This document shows positions 1-8,800 of a stretch of DNA of 18,109 bases, one piece after another. Below the pieces are notes generated by a model, which saw only the letters and a list, made by a program, of their open reading frames with translations, did not search any database and was not told the DNA's origin. This DNA is from an uncultured Ignavibacteriota bacterium (GTDB taxonomy: Bacteria > Bacteroidota > Ignavibacteria > Tepidaquicellales > Tepidaquicellaceae). The position numbers and the translations under genes are program-made. Each line of letters begins with the position of its first letter. The stretch's first letter is position 1. Location of the stretch: NCBI GenBank assembly GCA_937983305.1, contig CALKAJ010000105.1, positions 1 through 18,109 of the forward strand, written 5' to 3'.

Positions 1-55
1 ACCGGAGCTTTGGAATCAGAGAAGGAGGTACAACCGGAGCTTTGGAATCAGAGAA
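1..55. repeat. 32-bp tandem repeat, cut by the left edge
   Basis: A 23-base sequence beginning ACCGGAGCTTTGGAATCAGA occurs at 1-23 and again, identical, at 33-55, giving a period of 32. The nine bases between (24-32) complete one unit, and the second unit decays after base 55. The junction at 22-29 reads AAGGAGGT, a perfect match to the anti-Shine-Dalgarno complement. The array must start left of the window, so copy number is unknown. It lies about 75 bases upstream of acs. A period of 32 is not a multiple of three, so the array is unlikely to be coding. Confidence 0.8.
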
Positions 56-130
56 AAATGTATTTATATCTACGAACTTTAGAAAGATATTATTTGTTGT
101 TTTTATATCAGTTAACTTAAAATTACCAAT

Positions 131-2017
131 ATGGAAAAACTTACCGGAGAAGTTTTTTATCCGTCAGAAAAAACACTCGACAGCGCAAGAGTGAAAAACT
201 GGGACGAACTCAATAAATTCGCAACTGAAAACAACACAGAATTCTGGGAAAAAGAAGCAAATGAACTTGAATGGTTTTCTAAATGGGATAAAGTACTTGA
301 TGACAGCAATAAACCTTTTTACAAATGGTTCACAGGTGCGAAAACGAATATTGCCTATAACTGTTTAGACCGCCATCTGCATACATTCAGAAAAAACAAG
401 GTTGCCCTTTACTGGGAAGGCGAAAAAGGTGATTGCCGCGTGTTCTCATATTTTGCACTCCACAGGGAAGTTTCAAAATTCGCAAATGTTTTAAAAAGTC
501 TCGGTGTAAATAAAGGCGACAGAGTTACTTTCTATATGGGAAGAGTTCCTGAATTACCAATTGGTATGCTTGCCTGCGCAAGAATTGGAGCAGTACATTC
601 CGTTGTTTACGGCGGTTTTTCCGTGGAAGCACTTCACGAGCGGCTTGAGGACAGTCATTCAAAAGTTCTTGTTGTTTCAGACGGAGCTTTTCAGAGAGGA
701 AAGATAGTACCGCTGAAGGCAATAGCAGACGAAGCACTGCAAAGAGCGGCATCTGTTGAAAGTGTATTGGTAATAAAAAGAACCGGAGAAGCTGTAAATA
801 TGGAAGAAGGCAGGGATTTCTGGTATCAGGACCTTGTGAATCTTCCGATAATAAACGCAAAATGCCCTGTAGAAGAAGTTGACTCTGAAGACCCGTTATT
901 TTTACTTTATACTTCCGGTACAACGGGGAAACCTAAGGCAATTTTACACACTCAGGGCGGATATATGGTTGGAACATATTCAACGTTTAAATATGTATTT
1001 GATATAAACGATGAAGACAGGTACTGGTGTGCGGCAGATCCGGGCTGGGTAACAGGGCACAGTTACATTGTGTATGGACCATTGCTGAACGGAGCAACAT
1101 CATTTATGTATGAAGGAGCTCCAAACTATCCCTTCCCAAACAGATGGTGGCAGATGATTGAGAAATACGGAATAACTATATTATATACGGCACCAACGGC
1201 TATAAGAGGCTTAATGAGATTTGGAGATGCATGGCCCAACAGGCACGATTTATCTTCGCTCAGACTTCTTGGCTCCGTAGGAGAGCCGATTAATCCCGAA
1301 GCGTGGAAATGGTATCACAGAGTTATAGGAAAAAACAACTGCCCTATTATGGATACCTGGTGGCAGACCGAAACGGGAGCTTTTATTATTGCACCGATGC
1401 CGTCTGTACCTCTGAAACCCGGCTCGGGAACAAGACCATTTCCGGGAATAATAATGGATATAGTTGACGAAGAAGGAATACCCGTAAAAGCTAACGAAGA
1501 AGGATACCTTGTAATTAAAAATCCCTGGCCTTCAATGATGAGAACAATATACAACGACCCGGACCAGTATATACAAAAATACTGGAGCAAATATCCCGGA
1601 ATGTATCTGACAGGCGACTCAGCCAGAAGAGATGAAGACGGATATTACTGGATAATCGGAAGAACCGACGATGTGTTGAAAGTTTCAGGCTACAGACTCG
1701 GTACTGCTGAAATTGAGTCAGCTCTTGTAAGCCATCATTCCGTTGCAGAAGCCGCGGCAATAGGCCTTCCGCACGAAATCAAAGGAAATGCAATTCATAC
1801 ATTTGTGATATTAAAAGCAGGTGTTGAAAAGTCAGAAGAGCTTGCAAATGAACTAAAGGAGCACGTTGCACACGAAGTAGGAAAGATAGCAAAACCTGAA
1901 GACGTAAAATTTGTTGATATTTTACCAAAGACCCGAAGCGGAAAAATTATGCGGAGAGTATTGAAAGCAAGAGCACTCGGACAGGACCCGGGAAACTTAT
2001 CAACACTTGAAGAATGA
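131..2017 (+). CDS. acs: Acetyl-CoA synthetase (AMP-forming)
   Basis: This cytoplasmic enzyme activates acetate with ATP and CoA, via acetyl-AMP, to acetyl-CoA. The 628 residues cover the full ANL-superfamily fold and are slightly shorter than the roughly 650 usual for the family. The phosphate-binding loop TSGTTGKPKA is at 261-270. GWVTGHSY (305-312) and DTWWQTETG (408-416) build the acyl pocket. The tryptophan at 411 aligns with the residue that restricts Salmonella Acs to acetate, so acetate is the likely substrate rather than a longer acid. YLTGDSARRDEDGYYWIIGR (492-511) is the hinge region. SGKIMRR near 603-609 carries the catalytic lysine (605), which in characterised Acs proteins is switched off by acetylation. 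No deacetylase or acetyltransferase gene is nearby. The leader lacks a Shine-Dalgarno sequence. The gene appears monocistronic, with 81 bases before the next one. Confidence 0.97.
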   Translation: MEKLTGEVFYPSEKTLDSARVKNWDELNKFATENNTEFWEKEANELEWFSKWDKVLDDSNKPFYKWFTGAKTNIAYNCLDRHLHTFRKNKVALYWEGEKGDCRVFSYFALHREVSKFANVLKSLGVNKGDRVTFYMGRVPELPIGMLACARIGAVHSVVYGGFSVEALHERLEDSHSKVLVVSDGAFQRGKIVPLKAIADEALQRAASVESVLVIKRTGEAVNMEEGRDFWYQDLVNLPIINAKCPVEEVDSEDPLFLLYTSGTTGKPKAILHTQGGYMVGTYSTFKYVFDINDEDRYWCAADPGWVTGHSYIVYGPLLNGATSFMYEGAPNYPFPNRWWQMIEKYGITILYTAPTAIRGLMRFGDAWPNRHDLSSLRLLGSVGEPINPEAWKWYHRVIGKNNCPIMDTWWQTETGAFIIAPMPSVPLKPGSGTRPFPGIIMDIVDEEGIPVKANEEGYLVIKNPWPSMMRTIYNDPDQYIQKYWSKYPGMYLTGDSARRDEDGYYWIIGRTDDVLKVSGYRLGTAEIESALVSHHSVAEAAAIGLPHEIKGNAIHTFVILKAGVEKSEELANELKEHVAHEVGKIAKPEDVKFVDILPKTRSGKIMRRVLKARALGQDPGNLSTLEE

Positions 2018-2098
2018 TTTCTGAATATAAATATTAAAACTTTTAAGCTATTTTAACGTACATAAAGAACAATTCTAAAACTTAAACATATTACAAGT

Positions 2099-3784
2099 AT
2101 GAAAAAAACATTTGTTTATTTTTTGCTGATGGTATTTGCATTTGCGGCAGGAAGTCAATCCTACCTGAATTCAAACCATAGGCCCGAACCGGATGTATTA
2201 ATCTGGAAAAACTCCAATAATGAATCAATTACAATTGAATGGAGATTAATTGAAAAGCTCCGCAATTTATTTGCACAGGATGAATTACCTGACTGGTCGC
2301 AGATGTCACCCGAAAAAGACGGATATGAAGGTACAAGAACACTTGAACTGTATGAATATATCAAAGCAAATAACATTGCAGACCCGAAACCTGTTGTAGT
2401 AGCAGTGATGGATTCAGGTTTTGAAATTGAACATCCTGATTTAGCTCCAAACGTATGGAATAACGAAGCCGAAGTCAACGGACAAGCAGGAGTTGACGAT
2501 GACAATAACGGATATGTAGATGATTTTCACGGATGGAATTTTCTTGGCAAGGCAGTAAATTTGAATATGGAAGTAACAAGGGAATATGCAAGACTGAAAA
2601 AAGCAGGAACACCCGAAACAGATGAGTATTTTATAAAGGTAAAGCAGGAATATGACAGTAAAAAATCTGACGATGAAAAAACATCCGTTATGATAAAAGG
2701 AATTGTATCAACAATGAAGCCGGCAGTTGATAAATTAAAAGCGGCAAATATAACAACAGAGCCGAAAGAACTTAAAAAAATATATGATACGTTATCTGAC
2801 GAAAACAAAAAAGCAGCAGACGAAATACTTGGAATATATAACATGGCAGGAGTAGGACCGGAAGAAATATTTGAAGCAGAAGAGATGTATATAAATAAGA
2901 TTAAAGATTTATATACACTTGAAGCCGATCCGTCATTGGTAATCGGTGACAATCCGAATGTTTATGACGAAAAAGGATATGGCGATAACGATGTAACTGT
3001 AAAAGTAAGCTCACACGGAACACACGTAGCCGGAACAATCGGAGCAGTTAAAAAAGGAATCGGACAGGCACCATTTGTAAAACTTATGTTTATCAGAGTA
3101 GTACCTGCAGACGGTGATGAAAGAGATAAAGATGTTGCAAACGGAATCAGATATGCAGTTGACAACGGAGCAAACATAATTAACCTCTCAGCCGGAAAAT
3201 ATTTTGCAAACAATGCTCAATACGTTATAGATGCAATCAAGTATGCCGAATCAAAAGGAGTATTATTTGTAGCGGCAGCGGGAAATGAAGGAACAGATAT
3301 TTCAATAAAATTAAATTACCCTCCAAAGTTTTATAAAGAAGGCGGAGAAACAAAATATTTTTCAAACCTTCTTTGCGTAGGTGCAAACACCTGGGTTAAG
3401 AAATGGGATTCCGCAAAAGACCCGGATAATTCTTTAAGAAAATATGACTTAGCAGCATCTTTCTCAAATTATTCCGATAAAGTTGTAGATGTATTTGCAC
3501 CCGGTGTGCAGGTAAACTCAACAGTTCCCGGAAAGAAATATCAGAAATTAGGCGGAACTTCAATGGCATCGCCAAATGCAGCAGGAGTTGCGGCAATATT
3601 AAAAGGATATTTCCCGAATTTAACAGCGGCTCAGTTAAAAGAAATTATTATGAAGTCATCAAGAAGATATGAAGGACTTGAAGTAAAATCAAAAGAATTG
3701 AAGCTCGTAGATTTTTCAAAGTTATCGAAAACAGGCGGAGTGGTTGATGCATATAACGCATTTATGCTCGCCAAGACATATTAA
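2099..3784 (+). CDS. Exported subtilisin-like serine protease (S8) with large insertion
   Basis: A probable extracytoplasmic serine endopeptidase of 561 residues. It starts with a signal peptide (MKKTFVYFLL followed by a hydrophobic run, to about residue 20). The catalytic triad is visible: Asp105 in VVAVMDSG, His306 in SSHGTHVAGT and Ser488 in GGTSMASP. The oxyanion asparagine is Asn396 in AAAGNEG. Asp and His are about 200 residues apart, whereas classical subtilisins have some 30 to 40. The excess (roughly 150-295) is Lys/Glu-rich and looks helical. A segment of about 70 residues follows the signal and could be a short propeptide. The protein ends right after the catalytic domain with no T9SS tail, so it is probably periplasmic or reaches the surface another way. 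The substrate cannot be told from the sequence. The strong terminator just downstream closes the unit. Confidence 0.91.
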   Translation: MKKTFVYFLLMVFAFAAGSQSYLNSNHRPEPDVLIWKNSNNESITIEWRLIEKLRNLFAQDELPDWSQMSPEKDGYEGTRTLELYEYIKANNIADPKPVVVAVMDSGFEIEHPDLAPNVWNNEAEVNGQAGVDDDNNGYVDDFHGWNFLGKAVNLNMEVTREYARLKKAGTPETDEYFIKVKQEYDSKKSDDEKTSVMIKGIVSTMKPAVDKLKAANITTEPKELKKIYDTLSDENKKAADEILGIYNMAGVGPEEIFEAEEMYINKIKDLYTLEADPSLVIGDNPNVYDEKGYGDNDVTVKVSSHGTHVAGTIGAVKKGIGQAPFVKLMFIRVVPADGDERDKDVANGIRYAVDNGANIINLSAGKYFANNAQYVIDAIKYAESKGVLFVAAAGNEGTDISIKLNYPPKFYKEGGETKYFSNLLCVGANTWVKKWDSAKDPDNSLRKYDLAASFSNYSDKVVDVFAPGVQVNSTVPGKKYQKLGGTSMASPNAAGVAAILKGYFPNLTAAQLKEIIMKSSRRYEGLEVKSKELKLVDFSKLSKTGGVVDAYNAFMLAKTY

Positions 3785-3803
3785 TAAAAAATAATTTTTT
3801 ACT

Positions 3804-3840
3804 AAAGGACGGCGGATTAATTTCTGCCGTCCTTTTTTTT
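3804..3840 (+). terminator. Rho-independent terminator after the protease gene
   Basis: AAAGGACGGC (3804-3813) pairs with GCCGTCCTTT (3826-3835). The inner bases GGA and TCT extend the stem with one G-T wobble, leaving a six-base loop TTAATT. A run of eight T follows from 3833. It lies 20 bases past the protease stop. The stem is also perfect on the minus strand, but the U-tract there is weak (TTTAGT), so it would be a poor terminator for the convergent DUF4153 gene. Confidence 0.93.
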
Positions 3841-3889
3841 ATTTAAAATTTTTCCGAAAAAGATTAACGATGTATGTATATATTTATAA

Positions 3890-3974
3890 ATCGTTGGGAA
3901 TAGTAACCGCTCTTAAATTGGGGTTGAAAGGGCAGTGTTATGAAGGCTGTCGTATAACAGGCAGTCTTTTTTTT
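3890..3974 (+). ncRNA. Possible small RNA ending at an orphan terminator
   Basis: No + strand gene lies between the terminator at 3840 and the hairpin with T-run ending at 3974, yet that hairpin works only for a + strand transcript. The interval can form AACC/GGTT (3905-3908 with 3922-3925) and TGTTAT/ATAACA (3936-3941 with 3954-3959). The second helix excludes the terminator stem. The 5' end is not defined; an AT-rich stretch at about 3868-3895 could hold a promoter. I do not recognise a known RNA family. The alternative is a backup terminator for readthrough from the protease gene. Confidence 0.3.
3943..3974 (+). terminator. Strand-specific terminator-like hairpin
   Basis: AAGGCTGTC (3943-3951) pairs over nine positions with GGCAGTCTT (3960-3968), including two G-U wobbles, around the loop GTATAACA. 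A T-run follows from 3967 to 3974. On the minus strand the wobbles become A-C mismatches, so the stem is directed to + strand transcription. The T-run overlaps the stop codon of the convergent DUF4153 gene by two bases. Confidence 0.6.
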
Positions 3975-5736
3975 ATTTTACCAGCAGGAATCCCTGTATA
4001 TAGCTGAAATTAATGCTGTCGTTATTTTTATCTCCGTTAATGCTTGTAATAACTGCTTTTAACGAGAAATCATTTTTTGATTTCTCAATATTTAATGAGG
4101 AAGTATCACTTTTAGATTTTACCATTAATTGATAAATCTCATTGAATTCATAAGCAATAGTATCCGATTTCTCAACAAAAATTAATCCGTGATATCGGCT
4201 GTCATATTTTGAAGTAATATTTCTTTCGTTTGCCGTATAAATCTTTAACGCAGTGTCATTTTGCGAATAATATCTTAGTGCAAAAAGGTGAGAATAGCCG
4301 GTTGTTTCTACATGAAGCTCCACTTTGGAGGAAAAATTAAAATTGTTACGGTTGAACCTGATATTTGAGTATTCAACACCAAGCTCTTTCATAATTGACG
4401 AGGTGGCTAAGTATTCCGCTCTGAAGCCGTCCTGATATTTAAAGGAATCAAGCGAAACATTAAACCAGGGCTGTATTTCATCTGTATAATCACGGTTAAC
4501 TATAAAATCGATTATTGATTGAATGCTTTCTGCTTCTTCTACAGGAGGTTGATTTACTGCTTTTACAATTTTTCCGTCAACAAGAATATTGTTCTTTGAA
4601 AGAAGTTCTTCCAGTCTTCCAATCTGACTTTTCTTTGCAATGCTGAATGAACTCCAGGGACCGATGGAAGAGAGCAGTGCAATGATGCACAAACTCACAG
4701 GTATTGCTTTTATGTTGGGTTTTTTGCTGATAATATTATACAGCGTTATTCCGGAAAGCCATAGAGCAAGTAATATCACATAGTAACGATTTTCCGTAAT
4801 CCCGTATTCTCCGGCTCTGACGAATATTGCAATGAATAAAAGTATTATCGGAGGTATGAGTATGTAATAAAATATTTTTGCAAATCTCTTAATCCAGAGA
4901 TTTCCAATAACTTCTGTCAGCGGATGCATTAGCAGCAGCGAAAATATTCCCGCTGTGGAAAAACCGATTACAAGATACGAAACCCATCCTTTCGGAAGCT
5001 GTCCCTGAAACAGAATTTTTATTATATAGCTGTAAAGAATTATAAAATAAATTACAATAATCGGGTAAATAACATATTGAGTAAAAATCTTTAATGCCTT
5101 TGGATACGGCTTTTTTTCTCTTGCATTCAGCGGAATATCCGAAAGGAAAAACCAGGTATTAAATATTCCAAGAATAAAAAAGAACAACTGTGCGTGCCTT
5201 GCAGGTCTGATATTCATATCAAATAAATTATCAACTGCAATTATGGCAATATCAAGCCCGCCAAAAAGTACGAGTGAATATAAACCTGAAACCAGAATCC
5301 TTAGAAAAATATGCAGGTTGAAATTCCAGAAGTTTTCCGTTTTATTATCATAGTAGTGGATTGCAAAAGAGACAAAAAGGTGGAATGAAATAACAAGAAT
5401 GAAAAATCTTGCCGTGTCAACAAAGTTCTCAAATTCTCCGAGATTCAGAAAGAAAACAACAAGTATAATAATTCCAATAAGCTGATATAAATAAATCCTT
5501 AATGTGGAATGATTCATTGATTCCGAATGCAGTTTAAGGGAAAGCAGTAATGGAATGCCGAGGAAAAAAGACATTATTAATTTGTAGTAAATATATGTAT
5601 TTACAATATTAGAATCGTTATCAACGATATAAATCATAAAGAAGGAAGCGAGTGCAGAGGCAAGAATTACAAACGGAAACCTTAAAAAAGTTTCTTTGGC
5701 ACCCGATAATAATATTTTTAAAGAAGGGATTTTCAT
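3973..5736 (-). CDS. DUF4153 integral membrane protein
   Basis: A polytopic inner-membrane protein of unknown function. The opening MKIPSLKILLSGAKETFLRF and the segment GITENRYYVILLALWLSG, followed by LCIIALLSSIGPWSSFS, match what I recall of the Bacteroidota DUF4153 family. Residues up to about 380 hold roughly ten or more hydrophobic helices. The last 200 are soluble, with few hydrophobic runs, and include DEIQPWF. The frame is open upstream to an ATG at 5776-5778, which would add 14 residues. I chose the ATG at 5734-5736 because the family normally begins MKxPSL and the extension looks unrelated. Neither start has a well-placed Shine-Dalgarno sequence. The gene is divergent from dnaE and shares a 104-base AT-rich promoter region with it. 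No function is known for the family, and the neighbours do not suggest one. Confidence 0.8.
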   Translation of the reverse strand: MKIPSLKILLSGAKETFLRFPFVILASALASFFMIYIVDNDSNIVNTYIYYKLIMSFFLGIPLLLSLKLHSESMNHSTLRIYLYQLIGIIILVVFFLNLGEFENFVDTARFFILVISFHLFVSFAIHYYDNKTENFWNFNLHIFLRILVSGLYSLVLFGGLDIAIIAVDNLFDMNIRPARHAQLFFFILGIFNTWFFLSDIPLNAREKKPYPKALKIFTQYVIYPIIVIYFIILYSYIIKILFQGQLPKGWVSYLVIGFSTAGIFSLLLMHPLTEVIGNLWIKRFAKIFYYILIPPIILLFIAIFVRAGEYGITENRYYVILLALWLSGITLYNIISKKPNIKAIPVSLCIIALLSSIGPWSSFSIAKKSQIGRLEELLSKNNILVDGKIVKAVNQPPVEEAESIQSIIDFIVNRDYTDEIQPWFNVSLDSFKYQDGFRAEYLATSSIMKELGVEYSNIRFNRNNFNFSSKVELHVETTGYSHLFALRYYSQNDTALKIYTANERNITSKYDSRYHGLIFVEKSDTIAYEFNEIYQLMVKSKSDTSSLNIEKSKNDFSLKAVITSINGDKNNDSINFSYIQGFLLVK

Positions 5737-5840
5737 AATAAAATTTATTTTCCTTAAGATAACTGAAAAAAAAATCATTTTCCAATGAAAATAATTTCGA
5801 TTGTTCTTTAAATTTTGAAATCAAGTTTTTAAATTGAGGT

Positions 5841-8800
5841 ATGCAGGAATTTATACACTTACATAATCACACACACTATTCTTTGCTTGATGCAATTTGT
5901 ACGGTTGACGGGTTAGTCAATGCGGCGGTTGAAAATAATATGAAAGCCGTAGCATTAACCGACCACGGAGTTATGTTCGGTATAATGGAATTTTATAAAA
6001 AGTGTGTAAAAAAAGGTATTAAACCGATTATAGGTTTTGAAGCTTATATAGCACAGGGCAGTTCAAGATTCGATAAGACAAAAAGAAACGAAAAAGTTCA
6101 GATATCAGACGGCGAAGAAATCGGTACCGATAACACAGACGGTCTCTCGGTAACAAATATTAACTACGCTCACCTTATACTGCTTGCGAAGAATGAAACA
6201 GGTTATAAAAATCTGATTAAACTTAATTCGATTGGTTTCACGGAAGGCTATTATTACAAGCCGAGAGTTGACCTTGAAGTATTAAGTAAACACAGCGAGG
6301 GAATTGTTGCATTATCTGCCTGTGCAGGAGGTGTAATCTCGTGTTATATTGTAAGGAACAACATTGAGAAAGCATACGAAATGGCGGGGAAATATAAGGA
6401 TATTTTCGGAGAAGATTTCTATTGCGAGATTCAGGACCACGCAACACTTGAAAGCGAAAAAATGGTAATGCGGGAAATGCCAAAGATTGCAAGGCATCAC
6501 GGACTTAAACTAATCGCAACAAACGATGTGCACTACATAAAGAAAGAGCATGCAGTTGCACATAATATCTATCTGCATATTTCCGCAAGAAAGAATAAAA
6601 ATATTGATACGTATTCGATTACAAATCAACTGAGATACGGAACTGACCAGATTTATTTCAAGTCAACAAAAGAAATGTGCGAGTTATTTAAAGATTATCC
6701 GGAAGCAATAAAGTCAACTCTCGAAGTAACGGAAAAATGTAATCTGACTCTTGATACATCTAAGCATTTTATGCCCGAGTTTCCCGTGCCGGATGATTTT
6801 ATTTCCAAACTTGAAAAGCCGAAAGTAAAAATTGCAAGCAGAGATGAAAATGTTTTTTATAATCTTGATAAATATCTTGACGAGCTTGCACATACAGGTC
6901 TTAAGAAAAGATTAAAAGATGTTTCAAAAGAAGCTGTTGAAAGACTGGAATACGAGCTTACCGTAATTTCCAAGATGAAGTTTTCGGGATATTTTTTAAT
7001 TGTACAGGATTTTATTAATACTGCAAGAAGCAGGGGAATACTTGTCGGTCCCGGCAGGGGCAGTGCTGCAGGCTCTTTGGTCTGCTATGCAATCGGGATT
7101 ACAAATGTGAATCCGCTTGAATATAATTTACTGTTTGAAAGATTTTTAAATCCCGAGAGAGTTTCAATGCCCGATATAGATATTGATTTTCAGGACGACA
7201 GAAGAGATGAGGTTATTCAATATGCAAAGGAAAAATATGGCGAGAATTCAGTAGCACAGATAGTAACATTCAATAAACTTGCACCGAGAGGAGTTTTAAA
7301 AGACGTTGGAAGAGTTTTGAATTTCCCGTACAACGAGATTAACGATTTGACTAAAGTAGTGCCGATACTATTTGGTAAGGTGAAACCGTTATCGGAATGT
7401 ATGAAAGAGGTTCCCGATTTCAGCAAATACTTTAAAGACGGTACTGCGGATAAAAAACTTGACAAAAGAAATTTATTTGAATATTCCTCCGTACTCGAAA
7501 ATCTGAATAAGAATTCCTCCATTCACGCTTCAGGTATTGTAATAGCACCTTCAGATGTAACGGATTATGTACCGCTTTCAAAAGTTACCGGAGTTGACAA
7601 TGTATATTGTACGCAATATGATATGAATTCTCTTGAAGATGCGGGATTGATAAAAATTGATTTTCTCGGATTGAAGGAGTTGAAAGTAATAGGGCAGACA
7701 ATAGATCTCGTGAATGAAAAATATAATCTGAATCTCACACCCGAAACAATACCTCTTGATGATGAAAAAACCTACGAGCTTTTTTCAGCAGGCTCGACTA
7801 TAGGAATTTTTCAGTTTTCAAAAAGTAAGATGAGGGAATACCTTTCAAAACTGAAGCCAAAGAACATCAATGACCTTGCGGCTATGAATGCACTTTACAG
7901 ACCCGGACCGATGAAGTTAATACCTGAAGTTATTGACAGAAGATTCGGCAGAAAACCCGTATCGTATATGCATCCGTTAATGGAAAATGCATTAAAGGAA
8001 ACATACGGAATTATTATTTATCAGGAACAGGTAATGCAGATTGCAAGAGACATCGCAGGATTTTCAATGGCTCAGGCGGATAATATGAGAAAGGCGATGG
8101 GCAAGAAAATCAAGGAAAAGATGGAGCAGATAAAAGGCGAGTTTATTGAGGGAGCGGTAAATAACGGAGTTAAAAAAGAACTTGCAAAAGAAATTTACAA
8201 TTTAATTTTAGATTTTGCCGACTACGGATTTAATAAATCACACGCAGTTGCATATTCAATTCTGGCATTTTACACTGCATATCTGAAAACACATTTTCCG
8301 CTTGAATTTCTTGCAGTATCTATGGAATGCAGAAAAGACAACGAAAGCGATTTAATTCTCTTTGCAGATGAGTGTAAGAAAATGGGAATTAAACTTGTTC
8401 CGCCCGATATAAATCTCGGCTATCTGGATTTTAAAGTAGATTACGGAAAAAATTCCGGAGAAATTTTATTCGGATTGAGTGCCATAAAAAATGTCGGCGA
8501 AAAAGCAGTTGATTCCATAGTTAAAGAAAGAGAAGAAAACGGCAAGTTTACGGGATTTCTGGATTTTCTGAAAAGGGTTGATTTAAGATTAGTAAACAAA
8601 AAGACAGTTGAAGCATTAATATTTTCCGGAGCATTTGATTCGATTGAACCGAACAGAAGAAAACTCTTTCTTAATCTTGAGCGTGCAACAATGTATGCTC
8701 AAAAATATAAAGAGAAACCTGAAGCACACGGTCAGGAAGGTTTGTTCTCTGTGGTGCAGGGCGGAAGAGTTATGGAAGAGGTTAAGTTATCCGATTACGA

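Noticed and set aside
1..55. CRISPR-like repeat at the left edge
   Set aside because: The repeated block is 23 bases with only 9 bases between copies, too short for spacers, and no cas gene is visible.
88..96. Bacteroidota-type -7 element (TAnnTTTG) upstream of acs, and similar strings before dnaE and ndh
   Set aside because: All three candidates have three bases instead of two between TA and TTTG, with no consistent -33 partner; likely chance in AT-rich DNA.
1..120. Open frame from the window edge to a stop at 118-120
   Set aside because: It is made mainly of the 32-bp repeat, which changes frame at each unit, and the rest is AT-rich leader; it does not look like the end of a gene.
5737..5778. 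Upstream start adding 14 residues to the DUF4153 protein
   Set aside because: The family normally begins MKxPSL at the internal Met and the extension has no supporting ribosome site, though it cannot be fully excluded.
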